Positions 17,407 to 29,257 of a DNA stretch of 64,000 nucleotides are shown here, one piece after another. The position numbers and the translations under genes were made by a program. The notes under the pieces are model-generated. The model saw only the letters and a list, made by a program, of their open reading frames with translations. It made no database searches and was not told the DNA's origin. This DNA is from Caulobacter vibrioides (lineage in GTDB: Bacteria; Pseudomonadota; Alphaproteobacteria; Caulobacterales; Caulobacteraceae). The DNA lies in assembly GCF_002858865.1 (NCBI RefSeq), contig NZ_PJRR01000019.1, positions 248,001 to 312,000 on the forward strand, in the 5' to 3' direction. Each line of letters begins with the position of its first letter. The stretch's first letter is position 1.

Positions 17407-17437
17407 AACGCCCCGGATCGCTCCGGGGCGTTTTCTT
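17407..17437 (+). terminator. Rho-independent terminator after bacA
   Basis: AACGCCCCGGA-TCGC-TCCGGGGCGTT followed by TTCTTTT. An 11-bp perfect stem between the converging bacA and prfB genes; it could act for both. Confidence 0.9.
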
Positions 17438-17460
17438 TTGGTCGCTCGGCCCCAGCGCTC

Positions 17461-18586
17461 TTAAGACGCCTCGCCGCCGTCGCGGGTGTGACCCACGCGC
17501 TGAGCCAGGGACGCGGCCATGAAGGCGTCGAGATCGCCGTCAAGGACCCCTTGGGTGTCGGAGGTCTCGACGTTGGTCCGCAGGTCCTTGACCATCTGGT
17601 AGGGCTGCAGGACGTAGCTGCGGATCTGGTGACCCCAGCCGATGTCGGTCTTCTGGTCTTCCAGCGCCTGTTGCGCGGCTTCGCGCTTCTGGAGCTCGGC
17701 CTCATAGAGGCGCGCGCGCAGCATTTTCCAGGCCTCTTCGCGGTTCTGGTGCTGCGAGCGGCCGGCCTGGCAGGCCACGGCGATGCCGGTCGGAATGTGC
17801 GTGAGACGCACCGCCGAGTCGGTCTTGTTGATGTGCTGACCGCCGGCGCCGGAGGCGCGGTAGGTGTCGGTACGCACATCGGACGGATTGATCTCGATCT
17901 CGATATTGTCGTCGACCACGGGATAGACCCAGGCCGAGGCGAACGAGGTGTGACGGCGCGCGCTGCTGTCATAGGGACTGATCCGCACCAGGCGGTGCAC
18001 GCCCGCCTCGGTCTTCAGCCAGCCATAGGCGTTGGCGCCCTTGACCAGCAGGGTCGCGGACTTGATGCCGGCCTGATCGCCATCGGTTTCTTCGATCAGC
18101 TCGGTGGTCATGCCGTGGGCGTTGGCCCAGCGGGTGTACATACGCAGAAGAATACCGGCCCAGTCGCAGGATTCCGTGCCCCCCGCCCCGGAGTTGATTT
18201 CGACATAGCAGTCGTTGCCGTCAGCCTCGCCCGACAACAGCGCCTCCAGTTCGGCGCGGCCGGCGCGCTCCTTCAGCGACTTCAGCTGGGCGCGGGCGTC
18301 GTTCAGCGAGTCCTCGTCGGACTCCATCTCGGCCAACTCGGCATATTCGAGGGCGTCCTTGAGGTCGCGCTCGATCGACTGCACGGCCTCGACCTTGGCG
18401 GCCAGGTTCGCGCGCTCGCGCGACACGGCCTGGGCCTCGGACGGACGGTCCCACAGGGTCGGGTCCTCGACCCGGGCGTTCAGCTCATCGAGCTTGCGGA
18501 GAGCGACGTCCCAGTCAAAGACGCCTCCTGAGCAGTCCCACGGACTGCTCGATGTCGGCCGCAGCGGCCTCGACATCCGGTCGCAT
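17461..18586 (-). CDS. prfB: Peptide chain release factor 2, expressed through +1 programmed frameshift
   Basis: RF2 ends translation at UGA and UAA. The reading frame is split: ATG 18586 starts 23 codons ([20 protein letters not shown]...) that end at an in-frame UGA (18517-18515). A +1 slip at CUU-UGA-C (18520-18514) enters the long frame with [15 protein letters not shown], giving 374 residues. An AGGAGG sits three bases before the slip codon, exactly as in the E. coli autoregulatory signal. The GGQ motif is in [12 protein letters not shown], and the codon-reading motif appears as SPY (RISPYDSS) rather than SPF. The long frame alone would produce a wrong N-terminus. Confidence 0.95.
18514..18529 (-). 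promoter_or_regulatory. prfB programmed +1 frameshift signal
   Basis: Minus strand AGGAGG (18529-18524), CGT, CTT, TGA, C. This is the canonical RF2 recoding element: internal Shine-Dalgarno with 3-base spacing, slippery CUU, poorly read UGA C. Low RF2 favours the slip and so restores RF2. Confidence 0.95.
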
Positions 18587-18654
18587 CACGTAACTCCGTG
18601 ACAGTGTTGAAGGGCGCGGGAGATAACTTGCGTTGCTCCCTCGCGCAATGGACG

Positions 18655-21024
<2,370 letters not shown>

Positions 21025-21184
21025 GCGACCTCCGTCGAACGGGCCCCCTCGCCCGCCATGCTCACTTCACTAGATCGCTTGGCGCGGAACCGTAAGCGGT
21101 TTCGCGGTCGCACCTAGCCCGGCGCGGCGCGATCGATCTTGCCTGTGATTAGAGCGCGACAGTCGAAAGGGGAAGCGTGGTCGC

Positions 21185-22372
21185 CTAAGACTTGCGAAGA
21201 CCCGAGGAGAAATAGGCTTCGATTGAGTCCGCGACAGCATCCACGAGGCGGGCGCGGCTGGCCTTGGAACTCAGGAAGGCTTCGTCATCAGGATTGGTGA
21301 TGAAGCCCATTTCAAGCAGAACGGCCGGCACATCAGGTGCGAGCAGCACGATAAAGCCCGCATCGCGATGACTACGGCGAAGCAAGGCGGTTTCCTCGCC
21401 CACATTGGCCAGGAGCAACTGGGCGAACGCGGCGGAACGGTTCTTGGTCGCGCGTTGCGACAGGTCCAGCAGGATCTGGCTGACCGCCCGGTCGCGGCCC
21501 GGCATGTTGGCCTTCATCAGCCAATCATCCTTCTCCAGAACCAGGCCGACGCGATCGGCGCCCTTTTCGGAGAGGGTGTAGACCGAGGCGCCGCGCGTCG
21601 TCGCGTCCGGACCGGAGTCGGCGTGCAGCGAGATAAACAGGTCGGCGTCGGCCCGACGCGCGATCTGCACGCGCGATTCGAGCGGAACGAAGGTGTCAGT
21701 CTCGCGCGTCAGCACAACCTGGAAGCGCCCAGTGCGCTCAAGCCGCTCCTTCAGCGACTTGGCGGCCGCGAGCGTGACCTCCTTCTCGTAGATGTTGGCG
21801 CCGACAGCGCCGGAGTCCTTGCCGCCGTGGCCGGCGTCGATCACGACCACCTTCTTCAGGCGCAGGGGTGCTGCTTTGACAGGCGCAGACGCCAAGGCCA
21901 GACGCGGGGTTTGCGGCGCGACCGCGCCATCCACCGCCTTGAGGTCAATGACATAGCGATAGGCCGTGGCGCCATCGCCCGGCGGCAGCAGGAACCTGCG
22001 GCGGATTTCCACCTTGCCGGCGAGGTCCAGGCGCAGGCGCGCGCCGCCGGCGGCCTCGTCGATCAGCCAGCGCTTCACCAGGCCTTGCCCAGCGCCCTGC
22101 AGGTCGCCGGAAACCATGACATTGGGCAGCGCGATGACGAGACGTTGATCGGCCATGCCGTCGGACAGCAGCCTGCCGGCGGCGGCGCGGTCCAGATCGA
22201 TGACGACCCGCGTTTCGACACGATCGCCGCCGAAACGAACCTTCTGGACGCCGGCGGGCGCGGCGGGTCCCTTGGCCGTGGCGACAGCCACGCCGGCCAG
22301 AGTCACACCGCCGACGATCAGCAAGGCCCTGACCCAGCCCATACGAGCGAAATTGATGAGACCTCTACGCAT
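21185..22372 (-). CDS. amiC: N-acetylmuramoyl-L-alanine amidase AmiC
   Basis: A 395-residue exported amidase that removes stem peptides from septal peptidoglycan. A signal peptide covers about 1-34, an AMIN domain about 42-140 (peptidoglycan binding and septal targeting), and Amidase_3 about 172-390. Zinc ligands are in VIDAGHGGKDSGA, in the conserved glutamate of YEKEVTL and in ISLHADSG; the catalytic glutamate is in LLEMGFITN. In Caulobacter, AmiC is the division amidase. It is divergent from rne with a long intergenic region. Confidence 0.95.
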   Translation of the reverse strand: MRRGLINFARMGWVRALLIVGGVTLAGVAVATAKGPAAPAGVQKVRFGGDRVETRVVIDLDRAAAGRLLSDGMADQRLVIALPNVMVSGDLQGAGQGLVKRWLIDEAAGGARLRLDLAGKVEIRRRFLLPPGDGATAYRYVIDLKAVDGAVAPQTPRLALASAPVKAAPLRLKKVVVIDAGHGGKDSGAVGANIYEKEVTLAAAKSLKERLERTGRFQVVLTRETDTFVPLESRVQIARRADADLFISLHADSGPDATTRGASVYTLSEKGADRVGLVLEKDDWLMKANMPGRDRAVSQILLDLSQRATKNRSAAFAQLLLANVGEETALLRRSHRDAGFIVLLAPDVPAVLLEMGFITNPDDEAFLSSKASRARLVDAVADSIEAYFSSGLRKS

Positions 22373-22882
22373 TCGCGCCCGCGATGCCCGGAACTGGTGA
22401 ACTGGAGCTCAATATCGATCGGGCCCGGTAGCGAAAGGGTTAAGTCGCGTTCAAACCGCGAAACCTTTTCTTTTGCGCGCCGATGTGGCTACAGTCCCGC
22501 CGCACGCGAAATCCGTGATCGTCACGACTCCGCGTGAGCCGTTCAGGCGTCGAATTTGGCCTTGAGCCTCTTTCGACACTGGAGCGGCAGATTAGATAGT
22601 GTTCGAGACGCGGTCGACCTGGCGGGCAAGACGCCTGCAGAGACGCCGCGCCACGGGGCCCGCGTCGGGCTCAAACGCCGTCCTGGCGACGACGCGCCAT
22701 CCAATCCCGCGCCTGGCGCGGTAGGGACAAACGAACCTTAATGGGCTGCGCCGCACCCGACCGCCTTTGGCACCTGACCCTTCGCAACCGCGCTGACGGT
22801 GCGACGGTCGGCGACGCGCGCGCCCTTCATTCATATCGGCGACCGGGCCAAGCGCCCGCAGCGCGCCGCGGAGACTTCCTTT
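22373..22882. other. 510-bp amiC-rne intergenic region, probable long rne leader
   Basis: No coding sequence with a ribosome-binding site or family match is seen; short open frames (for example 22556-22741) look random. A promoter-like element lies at 22471-22496, which would leave a leader of almost 400 bases before rne. E. coli rne has a structured leader through which RNase E controls its own mRNA, so a similar role is possible here. Confidence 0.5.
22471..22496 (+). promoter_or_regulatory. Putative rne promoter
   Basis: TTTTGC (22471-22476) and GCTACAGTC (22488-22496) are 11 bases apart, resembling the Caulobacter sigma-73 pattern TTGACGS-N10-14-GCTANAWC. The -10 fit is good, the -35 only partial. 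Confidence 0.35.
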
Positions 22883-25585
22883 ATGTCGAAGAAGATGCTG
22901 ATCGACGCAGCACACGCCGAAGAGACGCGTGTGGTCGTCGTGGACGGTACCCGGGTTGAAGAGTTCGATTTCGAGAGCCAAACCCGCAAACAGCTTCGTG
23001 GAAACATCTATCTCGCCAAGGTGACGCGCGTTGAGCCCAGCCTCCAGGCTGCGTTCATCGAGTACGGCGGCAACCGTCACGGTTTCCTGGCGTTCAACGA
23101 GATCCACCCCGACTACTACCAGATCCCGGTCGCCGACCGCGAAGCGCTGATGCGCGACGACTCCGGTGACGACGAGGACGACACCCCGATCTCGCGTCGC
23201 GCCTCCGGCGGTGACGACGAAGACGACGTCAATGGCGGCGACCGCGCGGTCGACGATGATGACGATGACGTCGAAGAAGAACTGGCGCGCCGCAAGCGCC
23301 GCCTGATGCGCAAGTACAAGATCCAGGAAGTGATCCGCCGCCGGCAGATCATGCTGGTTCAGGTGGTCAAGGAAGAGCGTGGCAACAAGGGCGCGGCCCT
23401 GACCACCTATCTGTCGCTGGCCGGCCGCTACGGCGTCCTGATGCCCAACACCGCCCGTGGCGGCGGCATCAGCCGCAAGATCACGGCGGTGACTGACCGC
23501 AAGCGTCTGAAGAGCGTCGTCCAAAGCCTGGACGTGCCGCAAGGCATGGGTCTGATTGTCCGCACAGCCGGCGCCAAGCGCACCAAGGCCGAGATCAAGC
23601 GCGACTATGAGTACCTGCTGCGTCTGTGGGAGAACATCCGCGAGAACACGCTGCACTCGATCGCGCCGGCGCTGATCTACGAGGAAGAAGACCTCGTCAA
23701 ACGCGCCATCCGCGACATGTACGACAAGGACCTGGACGGCATCTGGGTCGAGGGCGACGCCGGCTACAAGGAAGCGCGCGACTTCATGCGCATGCTAATG
23801 CCGAGCCAGGCCAAGAAGGTCTTCAACTACCGCGACCCGACCCCGCTGTTCGTGAAGAACAAGATTGAGGACCATCTGGCCCAGATCTATTCGCCGGTCG
23901 TGCCGCTGCGCTCGGGCGGCTATCTGGTCATCAACCAGACCGAAGCCCTGGTCGCCATCGACGTCAACTCGGGCAAGGCCACGCGCGAGCGCAACATCGA
24001 GGCCACCGCGCTGAAGACCAACTGCGAAGCGGCCGAGGAAGCCGCCCGTCAGCTGCGTCTGCGCGACCTAGCCGGCCTGATCGTCATCGACTTCATCGAC
24101 ATGGATGAAGCCAAGAACAACCGCACGGTCGAGAAGGTCCTGAAGGACGCGCTCAAGGACGACCGCGCGCGCATCCAGATGGGCAAGATCTCGGGCTTTG
24201 GCCTGATGGAGATCAGCCGCCAGCGTCGCCGCACCGGCGTGCTGGAAGGCACCACCCATGTCTGCGAACACTGCGAAGGCACCGGCCGTGTCCGTTCGGT
24301 GGAGTCCAGCGCCCTGGCCGCCCTGCGCGCCGTCGAGGCCGAGGCCCTGAAGGGCTCGGGCAGCGTGATCCTGAAGGTCTCGCGCTCGGTCGGCCTCTAT
24401 ATCCTCAACGAAAAGCGCGATTATCTGCAGCGTCTGCTGACCACGCACGGCCTGTTCGTGTCGGTCGTGGTCGATGACAGCCTGCACGCGGGCGACCAGG
24501 AGATCGAGCGCACCGAGCTGGGCGAACGCATCGCCGTGGCCCCGCCGCCCTTCGTCGAGGAAGACGACGACTTCGATCCGAACGCCTACGACGACGAGGA
24601 AGAAGAAGACGACGTCATTCTCGATGACGAGGACGACACCGACCGCGAGGACACCGACGACGACGATGCGACGACGCGCAAGTCGGCGCGTGATGACGAG
24701 CGCGGCGACCGCAAGGGCCGTCGCGGGCGTCGCGACCGCAACCGCGGCCGCGGGCGTCGCGACGAGCGGGATGGCGAGACCGAGTCCGAGGACGAGGACG
24801 TCGTGGCCGAAGGCGCGGACGAGGATCGCGGCGAGTTTGGCGATGATGATGAAGGCGGTCGTCGTCGCCGTCGCCGGGGTCGTCGTGGCGGCCGTCGTGG
24901 CGGGCGCGAGGACGGCGATCGTCCGACCGACGCCTTCGTCTGGATCCGTCCGCGGGTGCCCTTCGGCGAGAACGTCTTCACCTGGCATGATCCGGCTGCG
25001 CTGGTCGGTGGTGGCGAGTCGCGTCGTCCGGCGCCCGAGCCGCGCGTCGAGGCCGCTGCCGAGGCCGCGCCGCGTCCCGAGCGGGCCGAGCGCGAAGAGC
25101 GCCCTGGCCGTGAACGTGGCCGTCGGGGTCGTGACCGGGGCCGTCGCCAGCGCGACGAGGCGCCGGTCGCCGAGGTAACCTCGGTGGAAAGCGCGACTGT
25201 CGAGGCTGCGGAGCCGTTCGAGGCCCCCATCCTGGCGCCGCCGGTGATCGCCGGGCCGCCGGCCGATGTTTGGGTCGAACTGCCGGAAGTCGAGGAAGCG
25301 CCCAAGAAGCCCAAGCGCTCACGGTCGCGCGGCAAGAAGGCGACGGAAGCGTCCGTCGAAGCGGTCGACACCGTGACCGAGGTCGCGGCGGAGGCTCCCG
25401 CCCCTGAGACCGCTGAACCCGAAGCCGTCGAGGTCGCTCCCCCGGCTCCCGCGGTCGAGGTTGCGCCAGAGCCGGCGCCGGCGCCGGTCGTTGAAGCCGT
25501 CGAGGAGGCCCAACCGGCCGAGCCGGATCCGAACGAGATCACCGCGCCGCCCGAAAAGCCCCGTCGGGGCTGGTGGCGCCGGTAA
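22883..25585 (+). CDS. rne: Ribonuclease E
   Basis: A 900-residue endoribonuclease and degradosome scaffold. The S1 domain near the N-terminus is interrupted by an acidic/basic insert at about 92-150, usual in alphaproteobacteria. DNase I-like catalytic aspartates are in AIDVNSG (about D360) and VIDFIDMDE (D403), and the zinc-link is C461-x2-C464 (CEHCEGTG). Residues about 570-900 are disordered, with alternating acidic and Arg-rich blocks that bind RNA and degradosome partners. The last residues EKPRRGWWRR are the PNPase-binding motif known from C. crescentus. ATG 22883 (MSKKMLIDAAH) matches family starts. Confidence 0.97.
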   Translation: MSKKMLIDAAHAEETRVVVVDGTRVEEFDFESQTRKQLRGNIYLAKVTRVEPSLQAAFIEYGGNRHGFLAFNEIHPDYYQIPVADREALMRDDSGDDEDDTPISRRASGGDDEDDVNGGDRAVDDDDDDVEEELARRKRRLMRKYKIQEVIRRRQIMLVQVVKEERGNKGAALTTYLSLAGRYGVLMPNTARGGGISRKITAVTDRKRLKSVVQSLDVPQGMGLIVRTAGAKRTKAEIKRDYEYLLRLWENIRENTLHSIAPALIYEEEDLVKRAIRDMYDKDLDGIWVEGDAGYKEARDFMRMLMPSQAKKVFNYRDPTPLFVKNKIEDHLAQIYSPVVPLRSGGYLVINQTEALVAIDVNSGKATRERNIEATALKTNCEAAEEAARQLRLRDLAGLIVIDFIDMDEAKNNRTVEKVLKDALKDDRARIQMGKISGFGLMEISRQRRRTGVLEGTTHVCEHCEGTGRVRSVESSALAALRAVEAEALKGSGSVILKVSRSVGLYILNEKRDYLQRLLTTHGLFVSVVVDDSLHAGDQEIERTELGERIAVAPPPFVEEDDDFDPNAYDDEEEEDDVILDDEDDTDREDTDDDDATTRKSARDDERGDRKGRRGRRDRNRGRGRRDERDGETESEDEDVVAEGADEDRGEFGDDDEGGRRRRRRGRRGGRRGGREDGDRPTDAFVWIRPRVPFGENVFTWHDPAALVGGGESRRPAPEPRVEAAAEAAPRPERAEREERPGRERGRRGRDRGRRQRDEAPVAEVTSVESATVEAAEPFEAPILAPPVIAGPPADVWVELPEVEEAPKKPKRSRSRGKKATEASVEAVDTVTEVAAEAPAPETAEPEAVEVAPPAPAVEVAPEPAPAPVVEAVEEAQPAEPDPNEITAPPEKPRRGWWRR

Positions 25586-25598
25586 GGTCGAATGACAA

Positions 25599-25634
25599 CG
25601 GCCCGCGCGTCTCCAGATGCGCGGGCCGAATTCT
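25599..25634 (+). terminator. Terminator after rne
   Basis: CGGCCCGCGC and GCGCGGGCCG form a 10-bp perfect stem followed by AATTCTTT. The T-run is short, so termination may be partial. Confidence 0.7.
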
Positions 25635-25727
25635 TTCGCGGCGACGGTGCGAACCCTTGTTCCCTCGCCGTCGCGATCCAAGTTAGATTGGTCAGGGTTC
25701 GCGGGGGCGCGATCTGGAGATCACTTG

Positions 25728-27149
25728 ATGACCTCGCGTAGTGGGCGAGCCGGTAAGAGATTGGGCGCTGCGATCTGCGCGCTCGCCGTTCTCGCGTCCA
25801 CTGTTTCGGCGCCCCAGCTTGCGAACGCGCAGAACGACGGTCCTTCCCTGATCCGGGACACCGAGATCGAAGAGATCCTGCATCGCGACTCCGACCCGAT
25901 CTTCGCCGCCGCCGGTCTGGACCCGAAGAATGTGCGGATCCTCATCGTCGGCGACAAATCGCTGAACGCCTTCGCGACCCAGGGCCTGCAGATGGGCCTG
26001 AATACGGGCCTGATCCTGCAGACCGAGAACCCGAACCAGCTGCGCGGCGTCATTGCGCACGAGACGGGTCACCTTGCCGGCGGCCACCCCATCCGCTCCG
26101 ACGAGATGATGCGCGCAGGCCTCAAGCCGATGATCCTGACCATGGGTCTTGGCGTTCTGGCTGCTCTGGCGGGCGCGCCTGACGCTGGCGCGGTGCTGAT
26201 CGGAAACGCCCAGTACGCCGGGGCCCTCGGCGCGCTGGGTTACAGCCGTGAGCAGGAATCGCGGGCCGACCAGGCCGGAGCCGGCTTCCTGGAAGCCACC
26301 GGCCAATCCGGGCGGGGTCTCGTCGAGTTCTTCGACAATTTCCGCTATCAGGAAGTGTTCGATCAGGCGCGGCGGTTCGCCTATTTCCGCAGCCACCCCC
26401 TCTCGTCCGAACGGATCGAGGTGCTGCGCAGCCGTGTCGAGCGCCTGCCGCACTACAACGCCGTCGATACGCCCGAGGATCTGGCCCGGCACGAGGTGAT
26501 GAAGGCCAAGCTTGAGGGCTTCCTCAACCCCCAGATCGCGCTGATGAAGTACAAGGAGACCGATACCGGGTTTCCGGCCCGCTATGCGCGCTCGATCGCC
26601 TACTACCAGATGAAGGAGCCCGATCGGGCCCTGAAGCTGCTGGACGGCCTGATCGCCGACCACCCCGACAATCCCTATCTCTGGGAGCTGAAGGGGCAGA
26701 TCCTTTTTGAATTCAATCGTGTGGAACAGGCCGAAGAGCCCCAGCGCCGCTCGGTGGCGCTGAAGCCGGACGCAGCGCTGCTCCGCATCAATCTGGGCCA
26801 GACCCTGATCAATCTGAACGACCCTAAGAAGGTCGAGGAAGGCGTTCAGGAGCTGAAGCGCAGCCTGCTGAATGAGCCCGACAACCCGGTGACCTGGCGC
26901 CTGCTGGCTCAGGCCTACGACAAGCAGAAGAAGGATGGCGAGGCTCGCCTGGCCACCGCCGAGCAATATTTCTCATTAGGCGCCGTGCGCGAGGCCAAGG
27001 TCTTTGCGATGCGCGCCCGTGAGCTCCTGACCAAGAACACGCCAGACTGGCGCCGCGCCACGGACATCGTGCTGGCGTCCCGTCCCTCGAACCAGGAACT
27101 CAAGGACCTGGCTAAGGACGGCGTCATGCCCTCCAATCCCGGCCGCTGA
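25728..27149 (+). CDS. Periplasmic M48 metalloprotease with TPR domain (BepA-like)
   Basis: A 473-residue protein with a Sec signal peptide (about 1-36, cleavage near ANA-QN). The M48 zinc motif is H111-E-T-G-H115 with the third ligand in REQESRAD. After the protease domain, TPR-type helical repeats occupy about 270-470 (YARSIAYYQMKEPDRALKLL and the following units). E. coli BepA with this layout promotes LptD assembly and degrades stalled outer-membrane proteins. Start 25728 has CTGGAG upstream; a longer frame runs back into the rne terminator. The DsbA-like gene follows after 24 bases. Confidence 0.92.
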   Translation: MTSRSGRAGKRLGAAICALAVLASTVSAPQLANAQNDGPSLIRDTEIEEILHRDSDPIFAAAGLDPKNVRILIVGDKSLNAFATQGLQMGLNTGLILQTENPNQLRGVIAHETGHLAGGHPIRSDEMMRAGLKPMILTMGLGVLAALAGAPDAGAVLIGNAQYAGALGALGYSREQESRADQAGAGFLEATGQSGRGLVEFFDNFRYQEVFDQARRFAYFRSHPLSSERIEVLRSRVERLPHYNAVDTPEDLARHEVMKAKLEGFLNPQIALMKYKETDTGFPARYARSIAYYQMKEPDRALKLLDGLIADHPDNPYLWELKGQILFEFNRVEQAEEPQRRSVALKPDAALLRINLGQTLINLNDPKKVEEGVQELKRSLLNEPDNPVTWRLLAQAYDKQKKDGEARLATAEQYFSLGAVREAKVFAMRARELLTKNTPDWRRATDIVLASRPSNQELKDLAKDGVMPSNPGR

Positions 27150-27173
27150 CCGGCCACGCATCCAGAGATTTCG

Positions 27174-27914
27174 ATGACCATGCTTCGCCGCGCCGCGACC
27201 TTCGCCGTCCCATTGGCCATCGCCGGCCTGACCCTCGCCGGCTGCGACCAGTCCAAGCCGGACAAGGCGTTCGGTGAAAAGGTCCGCGCCTATCTGCTTG
27301 AGCACCCCGAAGTCCTGATGGAGGCCAGCCAGAAGCTGCAGGAGAAGCAGGCGGCGCAGCAGGCGGTGTCGTCGCAAAAGGCCATCGGCGAGTATCGTCA
27401 GGCGATCGAACGCGACCCGCGCGACATTGTCATCAATCCCGCCGGCACGATAACGGTGACCGAGTTCTTCGACTATCGCTGCGGCTACTGCCGCCAAGCC
27501 ACGCCGGCGGTTCTCGAGCTGGTCCAGAAGAACCCCGACATCCGGCTGGTGCTGAAGGACTTCGTGATCTTCGGCAACGACAGCGAGGCCGCTGCACGCA
27601 TCGCCCTGGGCGCCAAGGATCAGGGCAAGAGCCTGGAACTGCACAAGGCGCTGATGGCCGAGAACGCGCTCGACGCCAGGGGCGCCCTGCGCATCGCCGA
27701 GAGACTCGGCATCGACATGGACGAGGCCAAGGCCGTCGGCGAGAGCCAGGCCATCACCCAGCATCTGGCCGACACCGACGCGCTGGCCCGCGCCCTGAAC
27801 CTGTCGGGCACACCCGCCTTCATCGTCGGCGACACCCTGGTGCCCGGCGCCGACATCGACGCCCTGAAGCTGGCCATCGAGCAGACGCGGGCGGCGCGGG
27901 CCAAAGCGGGGTGA
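27174..27914 (+). CDS. DsbA-family thiol:disulfide oxidoreductase, lipoprotein
   Basis: A 246-residue protein with a lipobox LTLAGC, so probably anchored at C24 or so to a periplasmic membrane face. The thioredoxin-fold domain has the active site C103-G-Y-C106 in FFDYRCGYCRQ and the cis-Pro loop in SGTPAFIVG. A helical N-terminal region (KAFGEKVRAYLLEHPEVLME) resembles ScsC/Com1-like proteins, where it drives oligomerisation. It could oxidise or isomerise envelope disulfides. It is cotranscribed with the M48 protease, linking both to envelope protein quality control. Confidence 0.9.
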   Translation: MTMLRRAATFAVPLAIAGLTLAGCDQSKPDKAFGEKVRAYLLEHPEVLMEASQKLQEKQAAQQAVSSQKAIGEYRQAIERDPRDIVINPAGTITVTEFFDYRCGYCRQATPAVLELVQKNPDIRLVLKDFVIFGNDSEAAARIALGAKDQGKSLELHKALMAENALDARGALRIAERLGIDMDEAKAVGESQAITQHLADTDALARALNLSGTPAFIVGDTLVPGADIDALKLAIEQTRAARAKAG

Positions 27915-27921
27915 GCCGCCG

Positions 27922-28008
27922 CCCTCGCCCTTCGACAAGCTCAGGGTGAGGGCTACTTCAAACCGCATACAACTAGAAACCTCACCCTGAGCTCGTCGAA
28001 GGGCGAGG
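27922..28008. repeat. Palindromic repeat between convergent genes
   Basis: CCCTCGCCCTTCGACAAGCT and its near-complement AGCTCGTCGAAGGGCGAGG bracket a short AT-rich centre, with CAGGGTGAGG / CCTCACCCTG inner arms. It is a widespread proteobacterial 'CCTTCGACAAGCTCAGG' type element. Confidence 0.8.
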
Positions 28009-28024
28009 TTTCGATCTCATCAAA

Positions 28025-28834
28025 CTAGATCAGTCCCGCAAGCGGCGAGCTGGGGTCTGCATAGAGCCGCTTCTGCATCCGGCCGGCGAGATAGGCCTCG
28101 CGGCCGGCAATGACGGCGTGCTTCATCGCCTTGGCCATGCGGATCGGGTCCTTGGCCTCAGCGATGGCGGTGTTCATCAGGATGGCGTCGCAGCCCAGCT
28201 CCATGCCGATCGCCGCGTCCGACGCCGTGCCGACGCCTGCGTCGACCAGCACCGGCACCTTGGCGTTCTCGATGATGATCCGCAGGTTGACGCGGTTCTG
28301 GATGCCGAGGCCCGAGCCGATCGGCGCGCCCAGCGGCATGATGGCCACCGCGCCCGCCTCTTCCAGCTTCCGGGCGTAAACCGGGTCGTCCGAGCAGTAG
28401 ACCATGACCTGGAACCCGTCGGCGACCAGCAGCTTCAGCGAGCGCAGGGTCTCTTCCATGTCCGGGAACAGGGTCTTGGGATCGCTGAGGACCTCCAGCT
28501 TGACGAGGTCCCAGCCGCCGGCCTCACGGGCCAGACGCAGGGTGCGCACGGCGTCCTCGCCGGTGAAACAGCCGGCGGTGTTGGGCAGGTAGGTGAATTC
28601 GGTCGGTTTGACATAGTCGACCAGCAAAGGCTGGCTGGGGTCGGTCAGGTTCACGCGGCGCACGGCCACGGTGACGATCTCGGCCCCGGCCGCGCGGGCG
28701 GCGGCGGCGTTGGTCGCATAGTCCTTGTACTTGCCCGTGCCGACGATCAGGCGCGAGCGGAAGGTGCGGCCGGCGACGGTCCAGGTCTCGTCGCTGTCAG
28801 CGGTGACGGAGTCGGGGGTAACATGCGCGTTCAT
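28025..28834 (-). CDS. thiG: Thiazole synthase ThiG
   Basis: A 269-residue TIM-barrel enzyme forming the thiazole phosphate of thiamine from DXP, dehydroglycine and ThiS thiocarboxylate. Family motifs: [15 protein letters not shown], the Schiff-base lysine in [24 protein letters not shown] and [16 protein letters not shown]. An N-terminal extension of about 20 residues precedes the domain. ThiS is encoded just upstream on the same strand, separated by a palindromic repeat. No thiamine riboswitch is seen before thiS, so control must lie elsewhere or the pair is constitutive. Confidence 0.96.
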   Translation of the reverse strand: MNAHVTPDSVTADSDETWTVAGRTFRSRLIVGTGKYKDYATNAAAARAAGAEIVTVAVRRVNLTDPSQPLLVDYVKPTEFTYLPNTAGCFTGEDAVRTLRLAREAGGWDLVKLEVLSDPKTLFPDMEETLRSLKLLVADGFQVMVYCSDDPVYARKLEEAGAVAIMPLGAPIGSGLGIQNRVNLRIIIENAKVPVLVDAGVGTASDAAIGMELGCDAILMNTAIAEAKDPIRMAKAMKHAVIAGREAYLAGRMQKRLYADPSSPLAGLI

Positions 28835-28873
28835 GCGGCTGGTTTACGCCCGGGAAGCCGCAGTTTCAAACGC

Positions 28874-28975
28874 CTTGCGTCCTTCGAGGCTCGCTTTGCT
28901 CGCACCTCAGGATGAGGACACTCGTGATGGTTTCCTCATCCTGAGGCGCCGCGAAGCGGCCTCGAAGGACGCAAG
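28874..28975. repeat. Palindromic repeat between thiS and thiG
   Basis: Arms CTTGCGTCCTTCGAGGC and GCCTCGAAGGACGCAAG are perfect complements over 17 bases; inner arms CCTCAGGATGAGGA / TCCTCATCCTGAGG continue the pairing. As RNA this is a very stable structure inside the thiSG transcript. Confidence 0.85.
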
Positions 28976-28978
28976 ACC

Positions 28979-29179
28979 TCAACCGCCGCCGATAAAAGTG
29001 ACGATCTCGATGCGGTCGCCGTCGGCCAGCGCCGTGTCGGCGTAGCTGGACCTCGGCGCGATCTCGAGATTGCGCTCGACAGCCACCTTGCGGGCGTCCA
29101 GGCCCAGCATGGTCACTAGATCAGCGATCGTGACCACGCCGGCCACGTCCCGCTCTTCCCCGTTCAGTAAAAGCCTCAT
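28979..29179 (-). CDS. thiS: Sulfur carrier protein ThiS
   Basis: A 66-residue ubiquitin-like protein starting [12 protein letters not shown] and ending IVTFIGGG. The C-terminal Gly-Gly is adenylated and thiocarboxylated to donate sulfur for the thiazole ring. It is followed by thiG, its partner, on the same strand. Confidence 0.92.
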
Positions 29180-29202
29180 CTCTCCTCCGAAGCGAGCCGT
29201 GC

Positions 29203-29229
29203 TTGTGACCCGGCGGAACCGGCTATACA
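29203..29229 (+). promoter_or_regulatory. Putative promoter of aroQ-accB-accC
   Basis: TTGTGA (29203-29208), 13 bases, GCTATAC (29222-29228). This fits the Caulobacter sigma-73 spacing and -10. The leader would be about 22 bases, with GGCGGAG as ribosome-binding site before ATG 29258. Confidence 0.5.
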
Positions 29230-29257
29230 AGACCCTCGGAATCGACGGCGGAGCCGC

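Noticed and set aside
22556-22741. Short plus-strand frame in the rne leader
   Set aside because: Random-looking Pro/Arg composition and no Shine-Dalgarno; kept as leader RNA instead.
28976-29257. Possible thiamine riboswitch before thiS
   Set aside because: The short space upstream of thiS holds no CUGAGA or the second conserved THI-box segment.
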